In this document: one piece after another, positions 1-6,306 of the stretch | Layout of the letters: every line of letters starts with the position of its first letter | Position numbering within the stretch: position 1 is the first letter of the stretch | Assembly: GCA_025963615.1 (NCBI GenBank) | Contig: JAOQAL010000822.1 | Span: 1 to 6,309 of the forward strand | Reading direction: 5' to 3' | Origin: Chitinophagaceae bacterium | Lineage (GTDB): Bacteria > Bacteroidota > Bacteroidia > Chitinophagales > Chitinophagaceae | Length of the DNA: 6,309 nt | Translations under genes and position numbers: made by a program | Notes under the pieces: model-generated | Told to the model about the DNA's origin: nothing | Databases searched by the model: none | Seen by the model: the letters and a program-made list of their open reading frames with translations, nothing else

Positions 1-1398
1 GGACGGAGAAAATTTTATAGGGGCATATATACCCCCCTTCCCTACGGGAAATGAAAAAGCATCATCCCCTATTTTTTTCATAGGTCCTTCGATAAAACTT
101 GTCGCCGTGCCGCCGGTGTAACCGGAATTATCCAGCATAGACAGCATCCTGGTTGCCGTTGTTTTTATTTTACCATTATTTAATTGCAGAGCTTCACTGG
201 TTATACCCGGCAGGATGAGTGGTGTAATCAATGTTGCGCCAGCCAGATTATTCATAATAAATTTTAATTGCGTACCGGACAAAGTACCAGCAATAGATAT
301 ATCCTGGTTGAGACTGCCGTTCAATTCAAGATCATTCACCGTACCGGTTGCTCCCTCCGATTTTAGAATTCCGGCATTGGTTAGATTACCCATTACATGT
401 AGCCGCGCACCCGCACCCGCATTAACGACATTGATGCCTGTAATTACAAAGATTCCGGCACCTGTTATTTCAAGATTACCCCTGACAGTATACTCATAGG
501 AAGGCGATGCAGAAGCTGCTCCTGTCTTTAATCGCAGTTCCCTGCCATTTGTATTTGTGATTTTGAGATGATTCAATGAAATAGCTGTAACAGTACTAAA
601 AGTTGCTATCATTTGAGTAACCGCGGACATGAGTGGTGTATTCCATTCCAGGTTGCCGTATTGATTTTGAGAAAATATGATGCCGCCATTCGTCGTGGCC
701 CCGCTTATTGAGATAGTTGAATTATCATCCCAGTTTCCAGCAGGAACAGAACCACCGTTTTTATTTATTTCATACACGGAACCACTTTCCATAGTCAGAT
801 AAGAACCGGGAGCAGAAAGCGTATTTCCTGAATTCGGAAAATATTTGATGACCCCGGTATTCTTTACTGAAAGTTTTGCATAATTCGCAACACCGGTATA
901 TATATTTAAATGAGCATCGCCGGTGCCTGCACCGCTACCTGTAAAATAAAGATTACCCGAAATCTGGGCAGTCACTGCGGCAGCGCCGGCAAGATCAAGG
1001 ATATAGCTTAATGTACCGGTGGTATTTGCTGCATTTATGGTCAACGTACTTCCATTGTCAATTCTTAATCCGGAGGTCGCCGCGTTCGTGCTTTTTACCT
1101 GCAAAATTCTTGTACCTCCACCAGGCTGAGTCCGGGATAATATAACTGAAGCATTCCCTGTAACCAGTAAAGAATTAATAAGGTAAATAAATGGGTTCGT
1201 CGCGGGGATGGGGTCCATTTCTACAGTAACAGACACATTAAAAATCACATCATCTGCTGCACCGGGTACTGTACCGGGAGACCAGTTAGCAATATTATTC
1301 CAATTACTTCCGGAAGGACCTGTCCAGGTTATGGTGGCAGCATGACTAAAAAATAGAGAGCTCTGCAGCACAAACAGAGATAACAAGACTTTTTTCAT
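1..1398 (-). CDS. Secreted beta-strand-repeat surface protein, 5' part only (runs off left edge)
   Basis: An open frame of 466 codons starts at the ATG at 1398 and has no stop before the window edge, so this is the N-terminal part of a larger protein. It begins MKKVLLSLF and has a hydrophobic signal peptide ending near residue 20 (FFSHA, then ATITWTG). The mature protein opens with TWTGPSGSNWNNIANWSPG and VPGAADDVIF, an opening I know from many secreted Bacteroidota repeat proteins. The remainder is rich in G, N, T, S and A, with short alternating beta-type segments such as GNLEITGAGIFVITG, GNLTNAGILKSEG and LNGSLNQDISIAGTLSG, as expected of a parallel beta-helix. Near the edge it reads MKKIGDDAFSFPVGKGG, a segment typical of large Bacteroidota surface proteins. 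A C-terminal type IX secretion sorting domain is likely but would lie outside the window. No catalytic motif is visible; adhesion or a structural surface role is inference. It is separated from der by about 400 nt and is probably transcribed on its own. Confidence 0.85.
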   Translation of the reverse strand, partial: MKKVLLSLFVLQSSLFFSHAATITWTGPSGSNWNNIANWSPGTVPGAADDVIFNVSVTVEMDPIPATNPFIYLINSLLVTGNASVILSRTQPGGGTRILQVKSTNAATSGLRIDNGSTLTINAANTTGTLSYILDLAGAAAVTAQISGNLYFTGSGAGTGDAHLNIYTGVANYAKLSVKNTGVIKYFPNSGNTLSAPGSYLTMESGSVYEINKNGGSVPAGNWDDNSTISISGATTNGGIIFSQNQYGNLEWNTPLMSAVTQMIATFSTVTAISLNHLKITNTNGRELRLKTGAASASPSYEYTVRGNLEITGAGIFVITGINVVNAGAGARLHVMGNLTNAGILKSEGATGTVNDLELNGSLNQDISIAGTLSGTQLKFIMNNLAGATLITPLILPGITSEALQLNNGKIKTTATRMLSMLDNSGYTGGTATSFIEGPMKKIGDDAFSFPVGKGGIYAPIKFSPS

Positions 1399-1621
1399 AG
1401 CATTGACAATAAGGTTACGCTCTTTTAAAAAAGAAATACGTGCTTAAGAGACTGTTTAACCTTTGAATGCTTAATGCTGTAATAACTCCTGCGTACGGGA
1501 ATCTTAGAGATAGAACTTGTACCCTAAGTTAAGAAAAAAATCTTCTCCCCATTAAACAAAAAGAAATTACGCGCAATAAAAACAGATATTAAAAATTTTA
1601 ATTTTTTGCAAGGTCAGAGAG
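1399..1621. other. AT-rich non-coding leader region upstream of the surface-protein gene
   Basis: This is the proximal half of the 407-nt gap between the surface-protein gene and der. It has no open frame worth calling in either direction. It is AT-rich, with several A and T runs (for example around 1531-1539 and 1590-1617). The promoter of the surface-protein gene should lie here, reading leftwards. A TTTG (minus strand, near 1557-1560) and a TAACTTAG box can both be found, but they are about 25 bp apart rather than the usual 19-21, so I do not call a promoter. Confidence 0.5.
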
Positions 1622-1802
1622 AAAGCTGCAAGCTACAAGCTACGAGCTGCGAGACTGAAGTAAGCTACTGAACTATAGGTCTTGAAGCTTGCGGCTCATA
1701 GCTCTTAGCTTTTCTTGCGGCTCATAGCTCGAAGCATTTCTTGCGGCTCATAGCTCGAAGCTTTTCTTGCGGCTCATAGCTCGAAGCTTTTCCCGCAGCT
1801 TT
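1622..1802. repeat. Inverted heptad-repeat element of about 180 bp at the der 3' end
   Basis: The element is made of degenerate RAGCYNY heptads. The left arm on the plus strand has four back-to-back copies at 1623-1650 (AAGCTGC, AAGCTAC, AAGCTAC, GAGCTGC) and another at 1662-1668. The right arm carries the same heptad in the opposite orientation, organised as four 26-bp tandem units. The outer ends are an exact 8-bp inverted repeat: AAAGCTGC at 1622-1629 and GCAGCTTT at 1795-1802. The two arms could fold into a long imperfect stem in RNA or single-stranded DNA. The element begins three bases past the der stop codon, so the der transcript would carry it as its 3' end; a role in termination or RNA stability is inference. 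No open frame or transposase is present. Similar AGCTACAAGCT-like strings occur in intergenic regions of other Bacteroidota as far as I recall, but I could not search. Confidence 0.75.
1688..1791. repeat. Four tandem 26-bp units within the heptad element
   Basis: The units are 1688-1713, 1714-1739, 1740-1765 and 1766-1791, with a decayed partial fifth at 1792-1803. Units 3 and 4 are identical, unit 2 differs at one base (GCATTT for GCTTTT), and unit 1 differs at two adjacent bases (CTT for CGA). Read on the minus strand, each unit is three heptads (AAGCTTC, GAGCTAT, GAGCCGC) followed by a 5-nt AAGAA spacer. The near identity suggests recent copy-number change by slippage or recombination. Confidence 0.9.
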
Positions 1803-1805
1803 TCT

Positions 1806-3122
1806 TTATTTTTTTCTGAAAAACAATCTTACTGGAATTCCTGAAAGATTAAAAGATTGCCTGAGCTGGTTTTCAAGATAGTTTTTGTATGGTTGTTTTA
1901 TATCCTCCGGATAATTACAGAAAAAAGCGAAAGAGGGTACTATGGTTGGAAGTTGGGTGATATATTTTATCTTAACAACATTTCCCCTGACAACCGGTGC
2001 ATGATACGATTCCACGGCTTTCAACATTACTTTATTCAGTTCTGAAGTAGGAATCTTGTGTTTCCGGTTTTCATATACTTCCAGCGCCATTTCAATAACT
2101 TTAAAAATGCGGGTTTTTTCTTTGGCCGAAATAAATATAATGGGAACATCATTAAATGGAGCCAGTCTCTTCTTTAATTCATTTTCATAGTCCCGGGCTG
2201 AATTTGTTTGTTTTTCCATGAGGTCCCATTTATTTACCAGCACGACGAGACCCTTCCCTTTCTTTGACGCCAGGCTAAAGATATTTACATCCTGGGCTGT
2301 AATACCTTTACCGGCATCCAGCAGCAACAAACAAACATCTGCTTCATCTACAGCCTTAATAGCACGTATTACAGAATAAAACTCAAGGTCCTCGTGGACC
2401 TTGGCTTTTTTGCGGATACCCGCTGTATCAATCAATACAAATTCTTTATTAAAAAGATTATAATGGGTGTGGATCGTATCTCTTGTCGTGCCAGCGATAT
2501 CGCTTACGATAGTTCTTTCTTCTCCAATCAATGCGTTCAACAATGATGACTTGCCAACATTGGGCTGACCGATAATTGCAAACTTTGGCAACGCATCAAT
2601 TTCCTTTGTTTCATCAGAGTCTTCCTCCTTTATAATTGCAGTCACCGCATCGAGCAAATCGCCGGTTCCACTGCCGCTGGCAGCCGCGATAAAGAAAATA
2701 TTTTCAAACCCCATGCTGTAAAATTCGTTGGCTTCCAGCAGGCGTTCGTTATTATCGACTTTATTGACCACCAGGAAAACAGGCTTGGTAGCCCGCCTTA
2801 ATACATCGCCCATTGCTTCGTCAAGATCCGTAACACCGGTTGAAGCATCCACCATAAAAATAATAGCGCTGGCTTCTTCGACAGCAACAATAACCTGCTT
2901 ACGGATCTCCCGTTCAAATACATCATCACCATTCGCTACAAACCCCCCGGTATCTATTACATTAAATGATTTTCCGTTCCAATCCGCAACACCATATTGC
3001 CTGTCACGGGTAACACCACTGACATCATCCACTATCGCTTTGCGTTGTTCAAGCAGGCGGTTAAAGAATGTACTTTTCCCGACATTCGGTCTTCCCACTA
3101 CGGCTATTGTAAATCCTGACAT
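1806..3122 (-). CDS. der: Ribosome biogenesis GTPase Der (EngA)
   Basis: Der is a tandem-GTPase protein needed for maturation of the 50S ribosomal subunit; it binds 23S rRNA and precursor 50S particles in the cytoplasm. The 438-residue length is normal for the family. The first GTPase domain has G1 GRPNVGKS (10-17), the G2 threonine in VTRD (near 38), G3 DTGG (57-60) and G4 NKVD (120-123). The second has G1 GQPNVGKSS (185-193), G2 in GTTRD (211-215), G3 DTAG (232-235), G4 NKWD (297-300) and G5 SAK (332-334). The C-terminal KH-like domain covers about 355-438 and ends VRLFFRKK. In the first domain the G5 position reads IAAASGSG, with alanine where serine is common; this is unlikely to matter. 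The ATG at 3122 fits because MSGFTIAVVGRPNVGKS places the P-loop at the usual distance. The gene follows the broken gene by 27 nt and is probably co-transcribed with era. Confidence 0.98.
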   Translation of the reverse strand: MSGFTIAVVGRPNVGKSTFFNRLLEQRKAIVDDVSGVTRDRQYGVADWNGKSFNVIDTGGFVANGDDVFEREIRKQVIVAVEEASAIIFMVDASTGVTDLDEAMGDVLRRATKPVFLVVNKVDNNERLLEANEFYSMGFENIFFIAAASGSGTGDLLDAVTAIIKEEDSDETKEIDALPKFAIIGQPNVGKSSLLNALIGEERTIVSDIAGTTRDTIHTHYNLFNKEFVLIDTAGIRKKAKVHEDLEFYSVIRAIKAVDEADVCLLLLDAGKGITAQDVNIFSLASKKGKGLVVLVNKWDLMEKQTNSARDYENELKKRLAPFNDVPIIFISAKEKTRIFKVIEMALEVYENRKHKIPTSELNKVMLKAVESYHAPVVRGNVVKIKYITQLPTIVPSFAFFCNYPEDIKQPYKNYLENQLRQSFNLSGIPVRLFFRKK

Positions 3123-3149
3123 GTTTAATGCGAGCCTGTTTTTGACAGA

Positions 3150-3477
3150 CTAATTGTTTTTTGAATTATAATAATTTAAGAAAAGCACCACTCCCTCTTC
3201 TCTTTTGAAATTGATCTTATGCTGCCTTGCCCATTCAGTATGCGGCGATGAGCCTGGCACCAATGACATTATGTCCTCTTTATCCGGTTTCTTCAGTTGG
3301 ACGGTAGCCGGTCTGATAAATTTCCCAGGCCACTGATCCTGACAACCATATCAGTATTATTTGAAACCGGTGGATATGATTCTACAAAGACCTGCGAACA
3401 GGCGAATGAAGAAACGGGACCACCAGGAATGTTATAAATAAACCGTGCACAAAAAAGCCTGGTTGTTTTTCTTTCAT
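3150..3477 (-). pseudogene. Small putative exported protein or lipoprotein gene with two frameshifts
   Basis: Three overlapping minus-strand frames join into one sensible protein if two single missing bases are restored. Piece 1 starts at the ATG at 3477 (MKEKQPGFFVHGLFITFLVV) and would hit a TAG at 3382-3384. Restoring one base near 3408-3412 moves it into a frame reading SFACSQVFVESYPPVSNN, TDMVVRISG. A second missing base near 3327-3332 then leads into PGKFIRPATVQLKK, PDKEDIMSLVPGSSPHTEW, ARQHKINFKREEGVV and LFLNYYNSKNN, ending at the TAG at 3150-3152. The 328-nt span plus two bases is exactly 110 codons. Residues about 8-26 are hydrophobic and end at a cysteine (LSFAC), so this could be a lipoprotein, although the lipobox is not canonical. 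It sits 28 nt after era and 27 nt before der, the spacing of an operon gene. I do not recognise the family. Either the gene is decaying or the sequence has two indel errors; a 31-residue peptide from piece 1 is the less likely reading. Confidence 0.65.
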
Positions 3478-3505
3478 ACTATTTGTATGAAGAGATGGCC
3501 ACCAC

Positions 3506-4378
3506 TTAATTGTATCCATATTCCCTTAGTTGAAATTCATTATCGCGCCATTTGGGTTTTACTTTTACAAACAGTTCCAGGAAAACTTTGCTTTGCAAAA
3601 ACTTTTCTATGTCCATTCTCGATAATGTTCCAAGCTTTTTTATCATACTTCCTTTTTCGCCGAGAATAATACTTTTTTGAGTTTCCCGGTTTACAATAAT
3701 TTCAGCCCTTATTTTAATCAACGTTGATTTCTCTTTGAACTCTTGTACAATCACAGCGGTATGGTAAGGAATTTCTTCTTCAAATAATTCAAATATCTTT
3801 TCCCTGACTATTTCGCCCACAAAAAACCGTGTAGGCAGATCCGTCATATCATCGGCATTATAAAAAGGTTCTCCTTCGGGCAAATATTTTAAAATGGAAT
3901 CAAGTAGTCCTTTAATATTTTTTTTCTGTTTAGCCGAAATAAAAACCACTTCTTTAACATAACTGCGTCCCGAAAAAAACTGTTTAACGTTTTCTATCGT
4001 GGCCGGATCCACGGCATCTGTTTTATTGCAAACAACGATAACCGGCACTTTCAGTTTCATGGATTGAAAAAGTTCATCCACGCCGTTGAGGTCTTTGTCC
4101 CTTAAGTCATAGATCAGTAAAGCAACATCCGCATCTTCCAAAGCACTTTTCACCGCTTTCATCATTTTTTCGTGCAACTTATATCTCGGTTCGATGATAC
4201 CGGGCGTATCAGAAAAAATAACCTGGTAGGCTTCTGTTGTTAAAAACCCTTTAATCCGGTGACGGGTCGTTTGCACTTTCGGCGATACAATAGCCAGCTT
4301 CTCTCCTATTAAAGCATTAAGCAGCGTACTTTTGCCCGCATTGGGCTTGCCAAAAATATTTACAAATCCTGTTTTCAT
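3506..4378 (-). CDS. era: GTPase Era
   Basis: Era is a membrane-associated GTPase that binds the 3' end of 16S rRNA and assists 30S subunit maturation, linking ribosome assembly to growth. The 290-residue length is typical. The GTPase domain shows G1 GKPNAGKST (10-18), the G2 threonine in QTTRHRI (36-42), G3 DTPG (57-60), G4 NKTD (118-121) and G5 SAK (148-150). The linker has the family pattern YLPEGEPFYNADDMTD (165-180). The C-terminal KH domain covers roughly 200-285, with the RNA-binding loop GEKG at 240-243 inside ILGEKGSMIKKLG. The ATG at 4378 is right because MKTGFVNIFGKPNAGKS puts the P-loop ten residues in, as usual. The gene is first in an apparent era, broken gene, der operon. Only 26 nt separate the start from the terminator stem that follows the tRNA, and I see no clear promoter there, so expression may depend on read-through from the tRNA or on an unrecognised promoter. 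Confidence 0.98.
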   Translation of the reverse strand: MKTGFVNIFGKPNAGKSTLLNALIGEKLAIVSPKVQTTRHRIKGFLTTEAYQVIFSDTPGIIEPRYKLHEKMMKAVKSALEDADVALLIYDLRDKDLNGVDELFQSMKLKVPVIVVCNKTDAVDPATIENVKQFFSGRSYVKEVVFISAKQKKNIKGLLDSILKYLPEGEPFYNADDMTDLPTRFFVGEIVREKIFELFEEEIPYHTAVIVQEFKEKSTLIKIRAEIIVNRETQKSIILGEKGSMIKKLGTLSRMDIEKFLQSKVFLELFVKVKPKWRDNEFQLREYGYN

Positions 4379-4395
4379 TAACTACCTGAAATTAC

Positions 4396-4422
4396 AAAAT
4401 AAAAATCCCGCCTTAGCGGGAT
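4396..4422 (-). terminator. Intrinsic terminator between tRNA-fMet and era
   Basis: On the minus strand a perfect 7-bp stem, ATCCCGC with GCGGGAT, closes a TAAG loop (stem and loop 4405-4422). It is followed by a T-rich tract (TTTTATTTT). This is a textbook Rho-independent terminator placed to stop the tRNA transcript just before era. Copies of CCTGAAATT lie on either side, at 4385-4393 and 4430-4438. Confidence 0.85.
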
Positions 4423-4440
4423 ATAATGGCCTGAAATTTT

Positions 4441-4462
4441 AGAAGCCCATTCCAGGGCTTCT
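4441..4462 (-). other. Hairpin immediately 3' of tRNA-fMet
   Basis: A perfect 8-bp inverted repeat, AGAAGCCC and GGGCTTCT, has a 6-nt loop. On the minus strand it lies four bases after the tRNA discriminator base and is followed by TAAAATTTC rather than a run of T, so it is a poor terminator. It may protect the precursor 3' trailer or position the processing nucleases; that is inference. The stronger terminator lies 19 nt further on. Confidence 0.6.
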
Positions 4463-4466
4463 TTAG

Positions 4467-4538
<72 letters not shown>

Positions 4539-4548
4539 ATATGGGGTG

Positions 4549-4580
4549 CAAAGGTAACCGGATATTTGTTATTAACCAAA
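4549..4580 (-). promoter_or_regulatory. Bacteroidota-type -33/-7 promoter of tRNA-fMet
   Basis: On the minus strand, TTTG (4577-4580) is followed after exactly 20 nt by TACCTTTG (4549-4556), a full match to the Bacteroidota primary-sigma consensus TTTG-N19-21-TAnnTTTG. Transcription would begin within a few bases of the tRNA 5' end at 4538, leaving almost no leader. This is the only full-consensus promoter I found in the window, as suits a strongly expressed tRNA. Confidence 0.85.
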
Positions 4581-4581
4581 C

Positions 4582-4609
4582 AAAAAAGCCGTTCCCTGCG
4601 AAACAGCTT
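4582..4609 (-). terminator. Intrinsic terminator of the head-GIN operon
   Basis: On the minus strand AAGCTGTTTC pairs with GGAACGGCTT (10 bp including two G-T wobbles) around a GCAG loop, then runs into TTTTG. It lies about 20 nt past the stop codon of the second head-GIN gene. Its T-tract directly abuts the TTTG -33 box of the tRNA promoter, so the two operons share a very compact boundary. Confidence 0.8.
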
Positions 4610-4630
4610 CTTATATAATTAAATGTATTC

Positions 4631-5353
4631 TTAGGACCTTTTTTTTATGCTGCTGGCCCCTGAACTTTTAAGATCCCGGATCAGCCCGTCGCCTTTATAA
4701 TTGATATCGCTGGCCCCACTCACTTTAGCGCTTAATTCCTTATTTACCGTAATTTTTACCCCACTGGCTCCGCTGGCGCTGATATTACAATAATCGGTTA
4801 TGAGCTCATACCCTTTAAAGTCACAGGCTCCGCTAAGTTCCGCCTTTAGCTGAGAGGCTGTTCCGCTAAGCTCAACATCCGACGCACCGCTTAGTTGAAC
4901 ATCCAGGGTGTTGTCTATTTCAATCTTACCCCTTAAATCACTCGCCCCGGAAAAATCAACTACCAGATTTTCCGCCTTGACAGTACCCATTATATTGAAA
5001 TCGCAGGCGCCGCTGGCTACTATTTTATCGATGGTTTTAAAGGAAATATATGCTTTTAGTTTTTTGTTTCCCTTCCAGGCTTTCCAGAATTTTTTATCCG
5101 CATCAAAGGAGATAATCAGAACACCCCCATCCACCTCTACCTTAATATGCTGCTTTGCCTCATCATCTGCCGCGCTCACCGCTACCCCTTCTTCATTGCT
5201 TTGCGTGAGGTACACATCAAAAGCATGCGAAACCTTTATAGCATGGAAATTTTTCGCTTCTCTTACTTCAGCATTCGGGTCATTTATTTGCTGCGCAAGA
5301 ATCGCAGAACAAATTAATATCAAGGCAAAGAGCGTAAAAACTATTTTTTTCAT
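4631..5353 (-). CDS. Exported head-GIN domain (DUF2807) protein, SGASD-ladder paralog
   Basis: This 240-residue protein begins MKKIVFTLFALILICSAILA, a type I signal peptide with likely cleavage before QQ at about residue 21. The mature part matches the head-GIN family (DUF2807, described as putative auto-transporter adhesin), here with the opening pattern FHAIKVSHAFDVYLTQS and the central KLKAYISFKTIDKI. From residue 114 a ladder of seven five-residue repeats recurs every 18-21 residues: SGACD (114), SGASD (135, 155), SGACD (174), SGASG (194), SGASD (212), SGASS (231). This is the signature of a beta-helix with one repeat per rung. Two rungs carry cysteine (C117, C177) where the paralog has serine. 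It lies 27 nt after its paralog and is followed by an intrinsic terminator, so it is the last gene of a two-gene operon. Location is periplasmic or surface. Molecular function is unknown for the family; adhesion is a name, not a demonstrated role here. Confidence 0.9.
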   Translation of the reverse strand: MKKIVFTLFALILICSAILAQQINDPNAEVREAKNFHAIKVSHAFDVYLTQSNEEGVAVSAADDEAKQHIKVEVDGGVLIISFDADKKFWKAWKGNKKLKAYISFKTIDKIVASGACDFNIMGTVKAENLVVDFSGASDLRGKIEIDNTLDVQLSGASDVELSGTASQLKAELSGACDFKGYELITDYCNISASGASGVKITVNKELSAKVSGASDINYKGDGLIRDLKSSGASSIKKRS

Positions 5354-5380
5354 GTCAATATTTATTTAAAAGAATTAGAA

Positions 5381-6100
5381 TTATCGGGATACTTTTTTAA
5401 TATCAGATGAACCACTCGATTTTACTTCACGGATAAGGCCATTCCCTTTATAAAAAATATCACTGCCGCCACTGGCATCCGCCGTCATTTCTTTATTTAC
5501 GGTAATATACACATCACTGCCGCCGCTGGCTTCAAGATTGCATATATCAACCGCCAGATCATATCCTTTAAAATCGCTGCCACCACTAGCATCTACGGAT
5601 AAGTTTTTAGCCGTACCGGAAATGTTGACATCTGAACCCCCGCTGGCAACAACTTTTATTTCACCTACCACTACTTTCCCCTTAAAATCCGATCCCCCTG
5701 AAATATCAAGAATCAGGTTGTTTACCGTAACAGCACCTTCCACCCAAATATCAGAGCCCCCGGAACCACCCAATTTGTCCAGGTTTTTAAAAGAAACATA
5801 CGCCTTCATTTTTTTATTTCCGTTTTCAACTCTGAAACCGCTTTTATAATCATACCAGATCCTAAGTATTCCATTTTTTACTTCGGTTTTGATACGGTCA
5901 CGAAACCGGGTTTCAGCAGCACTTACTGCCACCGCTTCATCACCCTGGCTTAAATAAAGTTCTATTCCCCCACCCACTTCAACGCCGTGAAAATCAGTTA
6001 TTGCCCTTTTCTCCGCATGGAGGTCATTGATAACTTTTTGAGAAAATGCCCCGCTACAGGTTGCCGTCAATATAATTAAGGATAAAACTATTGGCTTCAT
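5381..6100 (-). CDS. Exported head-GIN domain (DUF2807) protein, SGGSD-ladder paralog
   Basis: This 239-residue protein begins MKPIVLSLIILTATCSGAFS, a type I signal peptide with likely cleavage before QK at about residue 21; the cysteine at 15 is not in a convincing lipobox. It has the same architecture as the downstream paralog: FHGVEVGGGIELYLSQG near the N-terminus, KMKAYVSFKNLDKL at about 98-110, then the ladder SGGSD at 113, 134, 153, 172, 192 and 210, with SGSSD at 229. Ladder spacing (21, 19, 19, 20, 18, 19) almost equals that of the paralog (21, 20, 19, 20, 18, 19). By eye about half of the C-terminal residues are identical, so the pair arose by tandem duplication. It is the first gene of the pair. 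The upstream 119 nt are shared with a divergent thiamine-riboswitch transcript; I see no full-consensus promoter there. Function is unknown. Confidence 0.9.
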   Translation of the reverse strand: MKPIVLSLIILTATCSGAFSQKVINDLHAEKRAITDFHGVEVGGGIELYLSQGDEAVAVSAAETRFRDRIKTEVKNGILRIWYDYKSGFRVENGNKKMKAYVSFKNLDKLGGSGGSDIWVEGAVTVNNLILDISGGSDFKGKVVVGEIKVVASGGSDVNISGTAKNLSVDASGGSDFKGYDLAVDICNLEASGGSDVYITVNKEMTADASGGSDIFYKGNGLIREVKSSGSSDIKKVSR

Positions 6101-6173
6101 ATTTTGGTTTTAAAGTAATACGAAGGGCGGCGTAGAAAAGTTACAAGAATAAAATAAAATTTTATCATTTACC

Positions 6174-6200
6174 TTTACCGGGATTTTAATTACCCGTAAA
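6174..6200. other. Imperfect hairpin between the divergent transcripts
   Basis: TTTACCGGG and CCCGTAAA form an 8-bp stem with one bulged C and a 10-nt AT-rich loop. It lies 20 nt upstream of the TPP aptamer and 74 nt upstream of the head-GIN gene. No T run follows in either direction, so it is not a terminator. It could be an operator or a leader structure, or it could be chance. Confidence 0.3.
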
Positions 6201-6219
6201 AAGGAAATTAAAACCAATG

Positions 6220-6306
6220 TTCCCGGGGTGTTTGCTCCAGCCAACGGCAGGACCAGACTGAGATCATACCCGTAGAACCTGATCAGGGTAATGCCTGCGC
6301 AGGGAA
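6220..6306 (+). promoter_or_regulatory. TPP (thiamine pyrophosphate) riboswitch aptamer, THI element
   Basis: The core consensus is present in order: CGGGGTG (6224-6230), CTGAGA (6258-6263), ACCC (6268-6271), GAACCTGATC (6275-6284), GGGTAATGCC (6286-6295) and GCGCAGGGAA (6297-6306). The outer P1 helix is closed by TTCCC (6220-6224) with GGGAA (6302-6306). The P3 region is extended, with GTTTG pairing CAGAC and an inner GCC/GGC helix. The aptamer binds thiamine pyrophosphate and normally represses the downstream gene by termination or by blocking translation start. The expression platform and the target gene lie beyond the right edge; likely targets in Bacteroidota are thiamine biosynthesis genes or a thiamine uptake system, but nothing here shows which. 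Confidence 0.95.

Noticed and set aside
215..499. Plus-strand open frame of 94 codons
   Set aside because: It is antisense to the repeat protein, whose minus-strand frame is open for 466 codons with a signal peptide.
1510..1560. Possible promoter of the surface-protein gene (TTTG and TAACTTAG)
   Set aside because: The boxes are about 25 bp apart and the -7 box has a mismatch, so it does not meet the Bacteroidota consensus.
1688..1803. CRISPR-like array
   Set aside because: The 26-bp units are directly tandem with no unique spacers between them, and no cas gene is present.
2728..3153. Plus-strand open frame of 141 codons
   Set aside because: It lies antisense to the fully supported der gene, has a composition typical of a shadow frame (rich in S, T and P) and no recognisable domain.
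3445..3669. Plus-strand open frame of 74 codons over the era 3' end
   Set aside because: It overlaps the conserved era C-terminus and the reconstructed small gene; no independent support.
4908..5849. Plus-strand open frames opposite the two head-GIN genes
   Set aside because: They are shadows of the repetitive glycine/serine codons on the minus strand. Both coding genes have signal peptides and family matches.
6050..6100. Lipoprotein signal in the first head-GIN protein (cysteine at residue 15)
   Set aside because: The residues before the cysteine (TAT) do not form a lipobox, and a type I cleavage site after AFS fits better.
6136..6143. TAACTTTT on the minus strand, a possible -7 box for the head-GIN operon
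   Set aside because: It lacks the final G and there is no -33 TTTG at 19-21 bp, so the support is too weak to call.
6170..6177. TACCTTTA, a possible -7 box for the riboswitch transcript
   Set aside because: It has one mismatch at the last base and no TTTG at the expected upstream distance.
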